From the NCBI RefSeq assembly GCF_905163445.1, contig NC_053202.1, positions 11,842,001 to 11,906,000 on the forward strand: a DNA stretch of 64,000 nucleotides. The letters run 5' to 3'. This stretch comes from Pararge aegeria. Taxonomy: Eukaryota; Arthropoda; Insecta; Lepidoptera; Nymphalidae. The notes beneath the pieces are model-generated. The model was not told the DNA's origin. It did no database searches and saw nothing but the letters and a program-made list of their open reading frames with translations. Below are positions 33,201 to 43,800 of the stretch, piece by piece; the stretch's first letter is position 1, and every line of letters starts with the position of its first letter. The position numbers were made by a program, and so were the translations under genes.

Positions 33201-34308
33201 TATTAAAAAGAAAATGTATTACTGCTTTTTTTGTAATTGATCAACGGCTGAAACACAATTGTTATAACAGCAGACTTGGGCTCCAACTGCAATAGGACTG
33301 TACAACAACTGCATGTGTGATCAGCAGCTAACATGCAGTTGTCATAAGTAAATTTAAAATAATATGCTTATTAATTAGGCTTACTTGAAATAGATGAATA
33401 TTGAATTTGAATTTGAAATTAAACGCCTCTAAAAAGTTGTTTACTATCAATACATATAAAACTTAAAAATTTATACTCACTTCTCGGTAACATTTATCAC
33501 CCTCAAATTTAACTCTGCTCTGTGTGAGATAAGACATATGGCTAGTAGAGGTGATATGATCCAACTTGTAAATTTTATCTAAATTGCAAGTTGAGCATTT
33601 TCCGTCTTTGAAGCCATGCCACTGGAGTTTGGACACAACTTTGCTGTTAACTTTGATTGTACCATTGGGTTCCCGTTTTACGAATTCAGATTTTTTTGAG
33701 ATTCTTTCAGAGGTTGCCTTCTTGGCTTTATGATAGTCTTCTTTTACATGGCTAGCCACATCTACTGTTAGTAGATTGCATACTTCACAATAGAAGATAT
33801 CATTTAACTGAAATTAAATAGATAAATGAAATTAGTGAGTACAGATTAATATGTTCAGATTATAATAAATTCTAAAAATTAAAAAAATTGTAAGTACTTC
33901 TAATTAAATGTGCAGTCAATATTAAATTTTAGAACAAAGAAACTGCGGAATTTCTTACCGACTTCTTTTCGTTAAGAATCTGATTTCCGAACCGGTGGTA
34001 GTATCACTACAAACGGACAGAAGTGCTTCTAAAGAAGGCCTTTCCCACGGCCATAAATTTAAAGAATGTTGAGTTTTCACAAAGGGAACTATTACTATTT
34101 TTATAAGATCTAGTAAACATCTTTGTACCTTGTAAATAAAATCTTTTTTATATTTATGCAGGTATTCCTGTAATTTCAGAACATTTCTGTGTTTGTCCCA
34201 TCGCATGTGCCTCTCGACATCTGCCTCATCACCATAAGTTTCCTTGCACAAAACACAATAGAAATCTATTTCACCGCACAATATAAAATTTTTATAATAT
34301 TTTTCCAT
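30036..34308 (-). CDS. C2H2-like zinc-finger protein, four exons, 512 residues
   Basis: I do not recognise a named orthologue. The gene was assembled on the minus strand from four exons, all phase 0, with canonical acceptors and donors. The product is 512 residues with about eight CxxC...H...H modules. The first is FYCVLC with His 34 and His 40; others begin FYCEVC, GKCSTC, FYCFTC, NCLLCG, IFCTLC, VKCYAC and YHCGCC. Several have the long His-His spacing seen in U1/matrin-type fingers rather than DNA-binding tandem arrays, and there are no TGEKP linkers. The modules are far apart, often one or two per exon. The start chosen is the ATG at 34308 (context aaaATGG). No KRAB, BTB or ZAD domain is seen. 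It is divergent from polybromo and convergent with the 338-residue gene. RNA or protein binding is possible, but function is unknown. Confidence 0.8.
30231..30372. mobile_element. hAT-type MITE relative of the 769 element, decayed
   Basis: Contains gacgtgcacttcatacattc and tgcataccctggtcaaaaa, lying just upstream of the acceptor of zinc-finger exon 4. Terminal repeats are eroded. Confidence 0.6.
30410..31140. mobile_element. foldback MITE relative, split by a LINE tail
   Basis: The left arm piece (gtgcagtttataatttcttc) is near 30460 and the right arm piece (agatctgtttggtgtagag) near 31050. The LINE D tail at 30815 and unassigned sequence separate them. Confidence 0.65.
30815..30990 (-). mobile_element. 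family D LINE 3' tail
   Basis: Starts aaaattcatttatttcaagt and carries CTACCACCGGTTCGGAAGGC, as at 5363. It is inserted between the two arms of an older foldback element (30410-31140), in zinc-finger gene intron 3. Confidence 0.75.
31180..31740 (+). mobile_element. SINE family B split by a hAT-type MITE (zinc-finger gene intron 3)
   Basis: The left part carries ccactaccgacaaagacgtg and the right part gtcgagggttagcttgtagt. The MITE at 31349-31692 sits between them with a target duplication, so it is younger. Confidence 0.8.
31349..31692. mobile_element. hAT-type MITE, 344 bp, with 8-bp target duplication
   Basis: Ends TAGGGTTCCCA and TGGCAACCCTA are imperfect inverted repeats. The 8-bp flank gattggag is repeated exactly on both sides (31341-31348 and 31693-31700). 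The middle is GC-rich with repeated ccggacattc-like motifs. No ORF. The 8-bp duplication points to hAT. Confidence 0.85.
31769..32620 (-). CDS. zinc-finger gene exon 3
   Basis: Two hundred and eighty-four codons from LKSDKFYCFTCFE to GHEIFIRE, with four modules (FYCFTC, NCLLCG, IFCTLC, VKCYAC) and an Asn/Lys/Ser-rich spacer after the first. Acceptor tttacag; the donor gtgagt lies just before an in-frame stop in the intron. Confidence 0.85.
32936..33190 (+). mobile_element. SINE family A, old copy in zinc-finger gene intron 2
   Basis: Diverged head ggcacagtgggcagtcaccc, box B gggttcgattacc, and a body ending in tttactttggggctgg. Antisense to its host gene. Confidence 0.75.
33481..33807 (-). 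CDS. zinc-finger gene exon 2
   Basis: One hundred and nine codons from LNDIFYCEVCNLL to GDKCYRE, with two finger-like modules (FYCEVC..., GKCSTC...). Acceptor tttcag, donor gtgagt, phase 0 at both ends. Confidence 0.82.
33940..34060 (+). mobile_element. family D LINE tail remnant in zinc-finger gene intron 1
   Basis: Carries ttccgaaccggtggtag and cactacaaacggacagaa. Opposite strand to the host gene; old. Confidence 0.55.
34129..34308 (-). CDS. zinc-finger gene exon 1
   Basis: Sixty codons, MEKYYKNF to KDFIYK, containing one C2H2 finger with C-x2-C-x12-H-x5-H. The donor gtacaa falls exactly after the codon for Lys 60. Confidence 0.8.
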
Positions 34309-34762
34309 TTTAAATTTTGAATTAAAAATATTTGATTGCAACCGTCAACGGAAAACAGCCTTGACATTGATCATTGACATTTGACAATTTGAGTAAATTG
34401 GGTTTTGGCAGCCTGTTGTTGTTGTTAATCTATGATTTACGGACACATGCACGACCCGATTAGGTTCTGTGATGGGGTCCAAACTCCAAACCATGGCCCA
34501 ATAGCAAAGGCATTTGTTAACTCCGGTCCGGATAGGTATTTTTTAGATTATCTTACTGGCAATACTAGCAATTTCCTTTCAAATCTGTCATAAAGTGTCG
34601 ATAAGATGCTTGTTGTTTTTCTGTGTTTATAACTTTAGCTTTATTTTTAATTCATGTTATCTATCGTTAAATGAACGGAAGGATTTATTTTCTTTTCTTT
34701 ATTATTCACTTTGATTACAATTATTTAGTTACGAAACATAAACTCAGTTTTTTTAGTACGGA
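34309..34762. promoter_or_regulatory. candidate bidirectional promoter, zinc-finger gene / polybromo
   Basis: The two divergent start codons are separated by 454 bp with no other gene. The interval must hold both 5' UTRs and core promoters. I see no clear TATA box. Direct and inverted TTGACA-type repeats (ttgacattgatcattgacatttgac) lie near the zinc-finger side. The shared-promoter role is inferred from spacing alone. Confidence 0.55.
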
Positions 34763-34888
34763 ATGAGTAAAAGACGCCGCGCCTCTTCGGTGGCAAGCCG
34801 CGGAGTTGACTGTGACGATAGTGATGATGGAGTGGAATTAAGCAACCCTGGGCCTCCTCCATCACGGAAAAAGAAAAAATTGGAACCG
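34763..34888 (+). CDS. polybromo: polybromo exon 1 (start codon, basic N-terminus)
   Basis: Forty-two codons starting MSKRRRAS and ending PSRKKKKLEP, matching the Lys/Arg-rich N-terminus of PBRM1. An in-frame stop follows shortly in the intron. The donor, gtattg, is weak but gives a phase-0 join to exon 2 that fits the family. Confidence 0.85.
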
Positions 34889-37800
34889 GTATTGAAAATA
34901 AGCCATTCTTAATTAAATATCATTTTTTGTATTCATCCGCAGCCTATTGACGTTCCACGCTGGGCACAGCCCTTGTCTCTTATAGGAGGGACTATTTTAG
35001 AGCATAACCCGACCACAGCTCCAATGCGGGTTGGTGTACAAAGGCTGGAAAAGTGGTGTCTTTTTTAGTATGACCAGCGCGCAGGCAGCTTGTTGCGACA
35101 CCTCTGATGTAGGACGCAATAGTCAGAGACGAGTGGCAGAGACCTGCAGCATGACTAGTTTGGCTAGGAGACATTTTTTTCCACAGGAAAAGGGCAAAAA
35201 ACAGTTTTGTTGGTAGGAGGCTTTGACACACAGGCAAAGATGTGCTGCTAAGTGGAAAATAATAAAATAAAAAATCTGAGCATGGTGGGCCATTTTTTTG
35301 TGAAGCTGATTTTAATTTTGCAATCTTTTTGGTTTATTAGTTTATTATAAATATTTTAAATAACTGCCATATTTTTACAAAAGTAAATATTATGATTATA
35401 CATATATGAATATTATAGTTATATTTATATAATATATATATTTTATTTGTATAATTTTAAATATTATTTATTGCACCACCTACCTCTTTTCTATGTTTTT
35501 TTCCTTTTCCACCATTGGTTGCCAATGTTTAACCCAACTTGTGATTACTATTATTAGACCAGAGGCATTTAGTCAATAGACCTAATAAGGTTAGTAGTTC
35601 AGTTTCCCAAACATTTTTCTATGTGTTTTTTAATGTCTTCTGTTGCCAATCAAAGTCAAATAATTCTTTATTAAAAAAGGCCCATAGAAAATTTTATGGA
35701 TAAAAATTTGTATGCTTGAGCATAACTGCATTTGTAAACTTTAAACTCAAATTATAATATGAGCACATTGGTCTAACGAGGAAACCTAGCTACATGTGAT
35801 CATGAGCAAGTACTTAATACTTGTTTAAATTGTTCCAGAGTGAGATATGTCAGCAGTTGTATGATATTATTCGTTCATACAAGAAGGAGGATGGGACTCT
35901 GCTGTGCGACTCTTTCATTAGAGCACCTAAAAGAAGACAGGAGCCACAGTATTATGAGGTTGTGTCACAACCTATTGACTTGTTGAGGGTAGGTATAAAA
36001 ATATGTTATGTTTTGTATGTTTGATTGATAGATTAATTGTTTTTTTTCATGATTAAGACATCTGGCAATTCAGAATACAAAATTTTAAGAACCACCCAAG
36101 GGTTTTCTCTATAAATGACAGAGACAGAGGACACTGATGCCTGTCATCTTAGTCGCCTTGTACAGAACACGCTGGTTGGTCACCAGCCTTCAATTCCTGT
36201 ATTATCCCCTATTCCTGAATTCTGATCTGACTTTACCACTTGGCATTCCAATGTTATGGCACAAGTGCAAAAAGTAATTCTACATGATGCAACAACAAAA
36301 AAGTTTGTATTCATAACTTTATGTGTATCTTTCTGTTTTAGGTGCAACAGAAGCTTAAAACTGACACGTATGAGGATATTGAGGAGCTGACAGCAGATAT
36401 TGAGCTGTTGGTGAACAACGCTAAGGCATTCTACAAGCATGACTCCGAGGAGTACAAGGATGCCATCGAGCTGTGGAAGCTGTATGGCAAACATAGAAAT
36501 GCATTAGAGAGTGGTATGTTACAATAGTATTAAAAATAATAGTTATTTATGCAACTGTTGTATAATCGGGGGTATTAAAATATGTATGTGGGTTTTGTTA
36601 CAATAGTATCACCTGAGTGTTTTAATACTTACAGTTGCATACAATACTATCTACTACCACAATATGAAACCTCTCTATAAAAGATTCTGAATCAGTTAGC
36701 TTACTGCTAACATTTAAGACAGCCAGTTCTGGTAACCTAATATCATCCATTACTGAGTATATACAAATAAACTAAGAATAAGCTGGCTACCACCCTACCG
36801 ACAAAGAAGCGCCGCTAAGCCATTTAGCCTTTCGATACAATGTCCCGTAAGAACCAATTTGGGGTATGGGGTAATACTATGAGGAATAGTTTGAATAGTC
36901 CTTACAGAGGACCGATCACCCGGCAGGCGTCCCCTCATTAAATATATACAGGGTAATACTGCCGTATCTCTAACAGATTAGCTTGTTACCATCTTAGACT
37001 GCATCATCTCTTACCACCAGGTGAATCGCATTGAAATGCACTCAATGACTGACTTTTAGTGGAATAAAAAAGGTGCAATGTGTGTATTGTCGTAGTATAT
37101 ATTTATATATATTTATTCTACATTAATGCGCCCCGAAGGCTGAAGTCCTAACACTGTAAATATAAATTGACATAGCTAAACTAGTAGCAGCACTTTTTTT
37201 GACATGGCTCGCGTACTTTTACGGTAAAGGCGGTTAATTTATGGAATGAGCTGCCGAGGGATATAAGACAGTCCAAATCATTAAATATCTTTAAATCGCG
37301 GTTAAAATACTATTTCCTGTCTAGTATGTAGCAAAATATCTATGTATTTTATAAATAGTAATATGTATTTAAGTTTATATATTGATATTTATATACATAT
37401 ATATAAATATATATGTTTTTTTTACTATATATATGAATTATTAGTATGTATTGTATATGTAATGTTTATAATTAGCACAATTTAGGTATTGCACTATCCC
37501 GTTTCCTCTAATATGTTTCTTCAACCAAAGGTTGTCTGGAGGAGATAGCTTCGAGCGATAAGGCCGCCTTTGTTCATATGTATATTATCGTGTTTGTTTT
37601 TTGTTAACCTGGTTTTATATTTGTATGTGCAAAACTTTGCCAACAGGCAATCCGAAACTCGTGACAATTAATTAATAATTTAAGTACATAATTTTAATTC
37701 AATATTATTGTAAAACCATACCTAACCTAACATTTCAATATATTAATGTTTATTAAATTTAAAAGTATAAATGTGTATGAAATGACGTTTTGGAATTAAA

Positions 37801-40800
37801 GGCTATTTTATTTATTTTATTTATTATGTGCAATAAAGACTTTTTCTTCTTCTACTTCCGCCATGCTTATGTCTGCCGCCAAGCAGCATTGGCGTATTAC
37901 GGCCTGAAGGGCGCGGTTGCCGGTGTAGTAACCGGCATATGAGGCTTAACACCTAAGCCTGAGGTTGATGGACAGGAGGCTGCGTAGGTCATGTTCCTTG
38001 CTTGCTCTTTGAAGTGTTGGGCTATTTATAGACGATTTTCTGAAATAGTTTGTGACAATGTGTGATGGTGATAACAAAAAAAAACAGCCGGCAAAGTTTG
38101 TTGTGGGCTTCTTCTTAGACTGGGGCGCGTTTGGAACCCTCGTAGCTTTAGTTTTAAGTTGACGAATTTAGTTTTCGCCATCAACTCAAGTTCTATGTTA
38201 TATTTTACATGTAATGAACGCATCAAAAGTGCCTTTTTGAATAAAGAAATATTTGACTTTGACTTTGCGAAATTTTACACTTCATCTCATGGGCTTTCGT
38301 TTTGGTCCGTCAACTGCTATAAAGAAAAATAGAATTTACATGATTTGTTTCTGTGGATCTGACAGGTGAAGAACTAAAAACGCCCAAATCATCCCGCAAC
38401 GGTTCTTCCAGCAGACGGTCCGATGTTGCTGAAGATGTCTCCGAAACCTCCACTAACAATGACGAGGACAATGTATTTGAGGAGTTGTTTAATGCGGTAA
38501 GTCATATACAATGTGTAAAAGAATTATGAAATAATATTGAAGGATGCATAAGTATGTTTCATAAAAAATCACCCTGTAAAAATATCAAATCCAAAAAGCA
38601 TTTTTAATTTTCCGTACAAACTAATTCTTAATATTCTAAGTGTTTACTTATGACAACCCTATTGAAGATAAAAGACCAACACACGCATAGTACCTACGCT
38701 ACGCGACACATACCTAATAAAGTGACTGTAGTCACTTGATTTTAATTTTGCATGTGATATTAGGGCTGTACCTGATTTCTTTCAGTAAAAACTAAAACAG
38801 TGCTAATCTCAAGAACTATTAGCGTTTCGGCTTCACAAATAAGTCTCAGAGTCAGTTAACAATGTAGCTCTAAAGCATGTGAAATATTATTTTAGTATTC
38901 ATCTACATATTGTATAGGTTTTATGCATTGCAGTTCAGGCGTGTGACAAAAAGCATTTTTCTTTTTACAGGTAATGACAGCTAACGTCGACGGTCGCCCC
39001 TTGTATCCGGCATTCCAATTCCTGCCTTCGAAACGACGGTACCCTGATTACTTTAGGTATTAAAAAAACTCGTTCGTACTTATGTATAACACGCGCAATT
39101 AAAGAATACATTTGTAAAAGGCGGCCGCTTCTGCTATCTCATTCGCACGCCCGTGTGTCTGATAGAGATAGCGCGGCACTACTAGTGGTTGCCTGCGACT
39201 TCTTTCGCGTTTTGTTTAATTTAAGAACCCCGCGGGAAACTAACATTTTCGATAATAAAAAACATATACAACGTGTAACGGAATTACGAAATACTGTTGA
39301 AGGGTGCATAAGTATATTTCATAAGGAATCATCCTGTAACAATATTAAATCAAAAGAAGCATATTTATTTTTTCAAAACTTTCTAAGTGTTTACTTATGA
39401 CAACCCTACTGACGATAAAAGACCGACACTTGCATAATGCCTACGCTACGCGACGCGTTCCCCATTAGGACTGTATCTGATTCCTTTCTGTAAAAACTGT
39501 CAGTGGTTTACTCAAAAATCAAGTAAGTCTCGAGAGACAGTAAATAATGTTCAGCGTCTTAAGTATTATTAGCTAAGAGGTCGTGAAGCGACGCCGATGT
39601 GTTGCAGGATTGACAGTCCTCAATGTGCTTGCTGTAGTATACCTCTGTCTGACCAATCGTGTGTGTGCGTTGCGTGCGTTGAGAGCGTTGACTGAGTTGT
39701 GAGCGTTGCTTGCGTTGAGAGCGTTAAGTGCGTTGCGAGCGTTTAGTGCGTTGAGAGTGTTTTGTGCGTTGAGAGCGTTGCATGCGTTGAAAGCGTTGAG
39801 TGCGTTGCGATCGTCAGGAGTGCGTGCGTAGGTTGCGGTGCTTCAGTCATCACGTCGGGTGAGTCAGGCGTGAAGTGCGGTGCCGTGATGATCACGTCAG
39901 GTATCACGTCGGGGTCACCAATGTACGGGAGCTATGATTGTATGGTCGACCGTAACAATAGCAAGATCTTCCTCCGAACGGTTGATATGTTTGGAGAACG
40001 AGGTCCAACCATTCATTTTTTGTGAACACTTCGTTAGCATGACGCAATATCTTTGTGGCGCCATCTAGTTTGGTAATGTGGAGACCGCTACAAGCACTAT
40101 TGTTAATTTAAAACACAAACTCAGTGAAAGTAGTCCGACACTCTGATACCCTATTCTAGATGTTTCCACTTTACAGCGTCATCGACTCCCCCATAGACCT
40201 GAAGATAATCGCGCAAAAGATACAGGGAGGGGAGTATACACACTTGAGCGAGCTGGACAAGGATCTGTCGAACATGGTCCGCAATGCTTGCCTTTTCAAC
40301 GAGCCTGGAAGTCAGATATACAAGGACGCCAAGACATTGAAGAAGGTACGTAAGAATTCTACTTGAACTTGGCCAGCACGGTGTACTGCGGCCTTAAAGC
40401 CTTCTTATTCTAATCCCCGTTTTCACTAAGGGGGTCTCCATAAATTACGTGAGATGTTTTTTTTAATTTTCTGACCCTCCTCTGGTGAGATGTGGTGAGA
40501 CTTTACTCAACCCCTCCCCCATCCCCCAATCTCACGTGGGATTTTTCAAAATGGGGGTCTCTTACGTTAACGCGTTGGATTACTATCGTGCTAAAACCAA
40601 TGGACAAAAATAGTACAATTTTTTTGTTTCAATCAAAAAAAAATTGCGTGGTATTTGTTGAGACCCCCTCTCCCCAACGTAAGATTAGATGAGATTTGAC
40701 TCGACCCTCTCCCCCCCCCCCCCCCCCCTTAAGCATCTCACGTATTTTATGAACGCCCCCTAACGACGAACACGGCAATACTTTGATAAGTAACGCCTAA

Positions 40801-43800
40801 TCTAAGGAGATTTCTATGCATACATCAACCTTTCACCTATAGTGATCACCTAAGAGTTGGTAAAACGTTTTTATTTCGCTAGATAACGACAATCGTTAGG
40901 CTTTCGATTTAGGTGACGCCTAAATCGAAGTGAAAACGGGCATAAGAGACTCATGCCAGTAGTGGACCCGTAATGATGATACACCAAGTCTTAAGGTACA
41001 AGCTGGTACTTCGCAGAGCCATCGCATACGACGGGGCGTGAGTCTCCTCTCAGAATGAGAAGGATTTAAGGCCGTAATACACCACACTGGCTAAGTGCGT
41101 ATTGGTATAATTCGCTTTGAAAACATAAAGAACTCTCAGGCATGCATGTTTTCCTTCACCGTTAAAGCAAGTGATACTTACTAATAAACCAGAGAAAAAT
41201 CCGATTTTATATATTCGCTAATATGGTATTTTTAACCCATTGTTTCTGCAAAATAAACCTTTAAAAGTAGATTTTACAAACCAGACTGCAGTTAACTATA
41301 GTTTAAACATTATTATAGACTTGTAACGCCATTGCAGACACGAAGTTGGGTGACCCCAAACGGAGCTTTTTTGCGCCATTTTTATTTATTTTTGAATTTA
41401 ATTTAAAATACTTAAAGTCGTGCCGAAATATACTTATTATATAGATATAAAGAGCATTATGGTTCATTTGAGACGCTAAATAAAAAGAGTCCAACATATC
41501 GCTCGGAGAACCGAACCGACCCAAGCTGCACAAAACCATGGTATTTAGAACTCCTTACAAAAGACCTATGTTCAGCAATGGACTCCAATCGGTTGATATG
41601 ATGATGATTGATGTTGACACTATTGCCTGTATCGATCGATCTGGACCTCCCATTTATGAGGTGACTTCGAAGGGAGGTCAACAAATTTAGTTTATATGAC
41701 CGTATTTTATTTCGTAGATCATTCAAGTCCGTAAGCAAGAAATAGAACAACACGGTCGCAGCGGCCCGGCTAAGACTTCGGAACGGATCCGCTCTAAGAG
41801 GACATCGCGTGTCGGACCCGCCCCTTCCAGTAGGGCTTTGGCCATCATGGAGCCACCCGGCTCCGATGCTGAACCAGAAGTCAAGGTAATATTTAAAAAA
41901 GAAAGTGTAAAATAGAAGTATTTTATTTGGTAGCTATTTAAAATAATTACTTATCTAATATCTCTAAACAAGCAATTATTTTCTATATGTATAGAAAACG
42001 TCGTTTTATCCGTAGTTTAGGCAATGAAAAACTGCTACAATATCAATATAATTCGAAGAAAAATTTCGCCACCATGTAGATACATTGTTATAATAGCTCA
42101 GGTGGAAAATTGGGTGGTCCCGAAACCAGAACACCACGATTTGAATCCAGATGATTATTTGTATACCTTTTTTTGCTCGATATTTTTTTTTATATTACCA
42201 AAAGAAGTAACAAAATAACTTTTAAAATCTGTACGGAAAACTGTTTCTGAAAAGAATGGTATACAATTAACAATTAGTTATTCATTAGAAATACCTTCCA
42301 ACGTGTGGACAACTATACTCTATTTTTTACTTCTCTCCCCCTCTATTATTATATCAAGCATAAAATTTACATATTTTTTTCTTTCGTTTAAGTAAAATAT
42401 TTTTGTAAAATAGAGCGATCTCTTCATGAACACATTTTGTTCATGAAGAGATCGCTCTATTTTAAGATTCATTAAGATTTAGTGAGTTAACGCACTTCCA
42501 TCTTAAATTTCACCATCATAACTAATTCTTTTGCAGCATTCCGAAGACAGCGGCGGCGAAACCGACGAAGAAAAAAACGATAATGAAGACTCCCCGCAGT
42601 GGAAGCTACTGGAAGTAGTTAAAAATCATTTAGGACCCAGTGGTAAGATTTGTGTTTGTAACTATATATACTGTCTGCATGCGTACGCGCTTGTATTGCG
42701 TACGCAAGAGTCTGTTAATGTGTACATCACCATCAGCCGAAATAAAGCACCACTGCTGGGAATAGCTCTTTAGATTATGGAAGAAAAGAGGTGGAAATAT
42801 ATGGACCGCAATAGAAAGTTGTGCGTCGGCTACTTCAAAGACCCAGCGCGCACTGAACACCAGCAGTTTACAATGTAGCGTCACGTTTCAGAGGATTTAG
42901 ATGACTGACACTTAGTATTTTAATTGTCCGTTTTTTCATTACTGTCATGAATGTAAAAAAATAGGTACTAAATATGATATTCATATTCTTAGTTTTTTAT
43001 ACAAACTGTACAGGGACGCCACTCCCCGATGCGGGTTTGTTATCATGAGTTAGTGATCATGACCGAAAGCTGTAGAGAGCTTTCGCTCTCTTCGCTTAAC
43101 GTGCTAGAAAAGCACAGATTTGTAATGTTTCTTGAATTAGAGCAAATTAAGCTAAATTGACATGGCCGTTCCACGCAGCCTGTTTTCAATGCCTGCTTAT
43201 ACATTTAACTGTGCAAGCGGTGTGGTGTGTGGTAAGCGGGTACCCATTGGGTGGGACTTCGACTTCAGTTTCGGTAGGCCGAGTTATATTCCCAGCACAC
43301 ATCTCTAACTTTTCTCATTTATGTGCGTTCTAAGCAATTAAAGTATCAATTGCTTCACGGTGAAGGAAAACGTCGTGAGGAAACCTGCATGTCTGAGAGT
43401 TCTCCATAATGTTCTCAATGGTGTGTGGAGTTCACCAATCCGCACTGGGCCAGCGTGGTGGATACTATGGTCTTAACTCCAGTCTCATTGTGGAAGGAGA
43501 CCCGTCGCCCTATAGTGGGCCGGTAATGGGTTGATATAATAATAGTAGGTACCAGCTTAAAGGTATATCAAAACTTATTTTAAATCGTTTCGTAGTATTA
43601 ACTTCCTTCCAATTATAGGTTCACCAATGGCCAACCCGTTCTGGAAGCTTCCATCGCGCCGCGTATACCCGGACTACTACAAAGAGATCAAGAACCCGGT
43701 GTCGCTCAACCAGATTAAAAACAAAATCCGCCGCGGCGCGTACGGAACCCTCTCCGAGGTGGCGGGCGACATGAACATCATGTTCGAGAACGCGAAGCAA

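Noticed and set aside
39762..40025. 87-codon frame with repeated CVESV
   Set aside because: By-product of the minisatellite; the true polybromo reading frame skips this intron.
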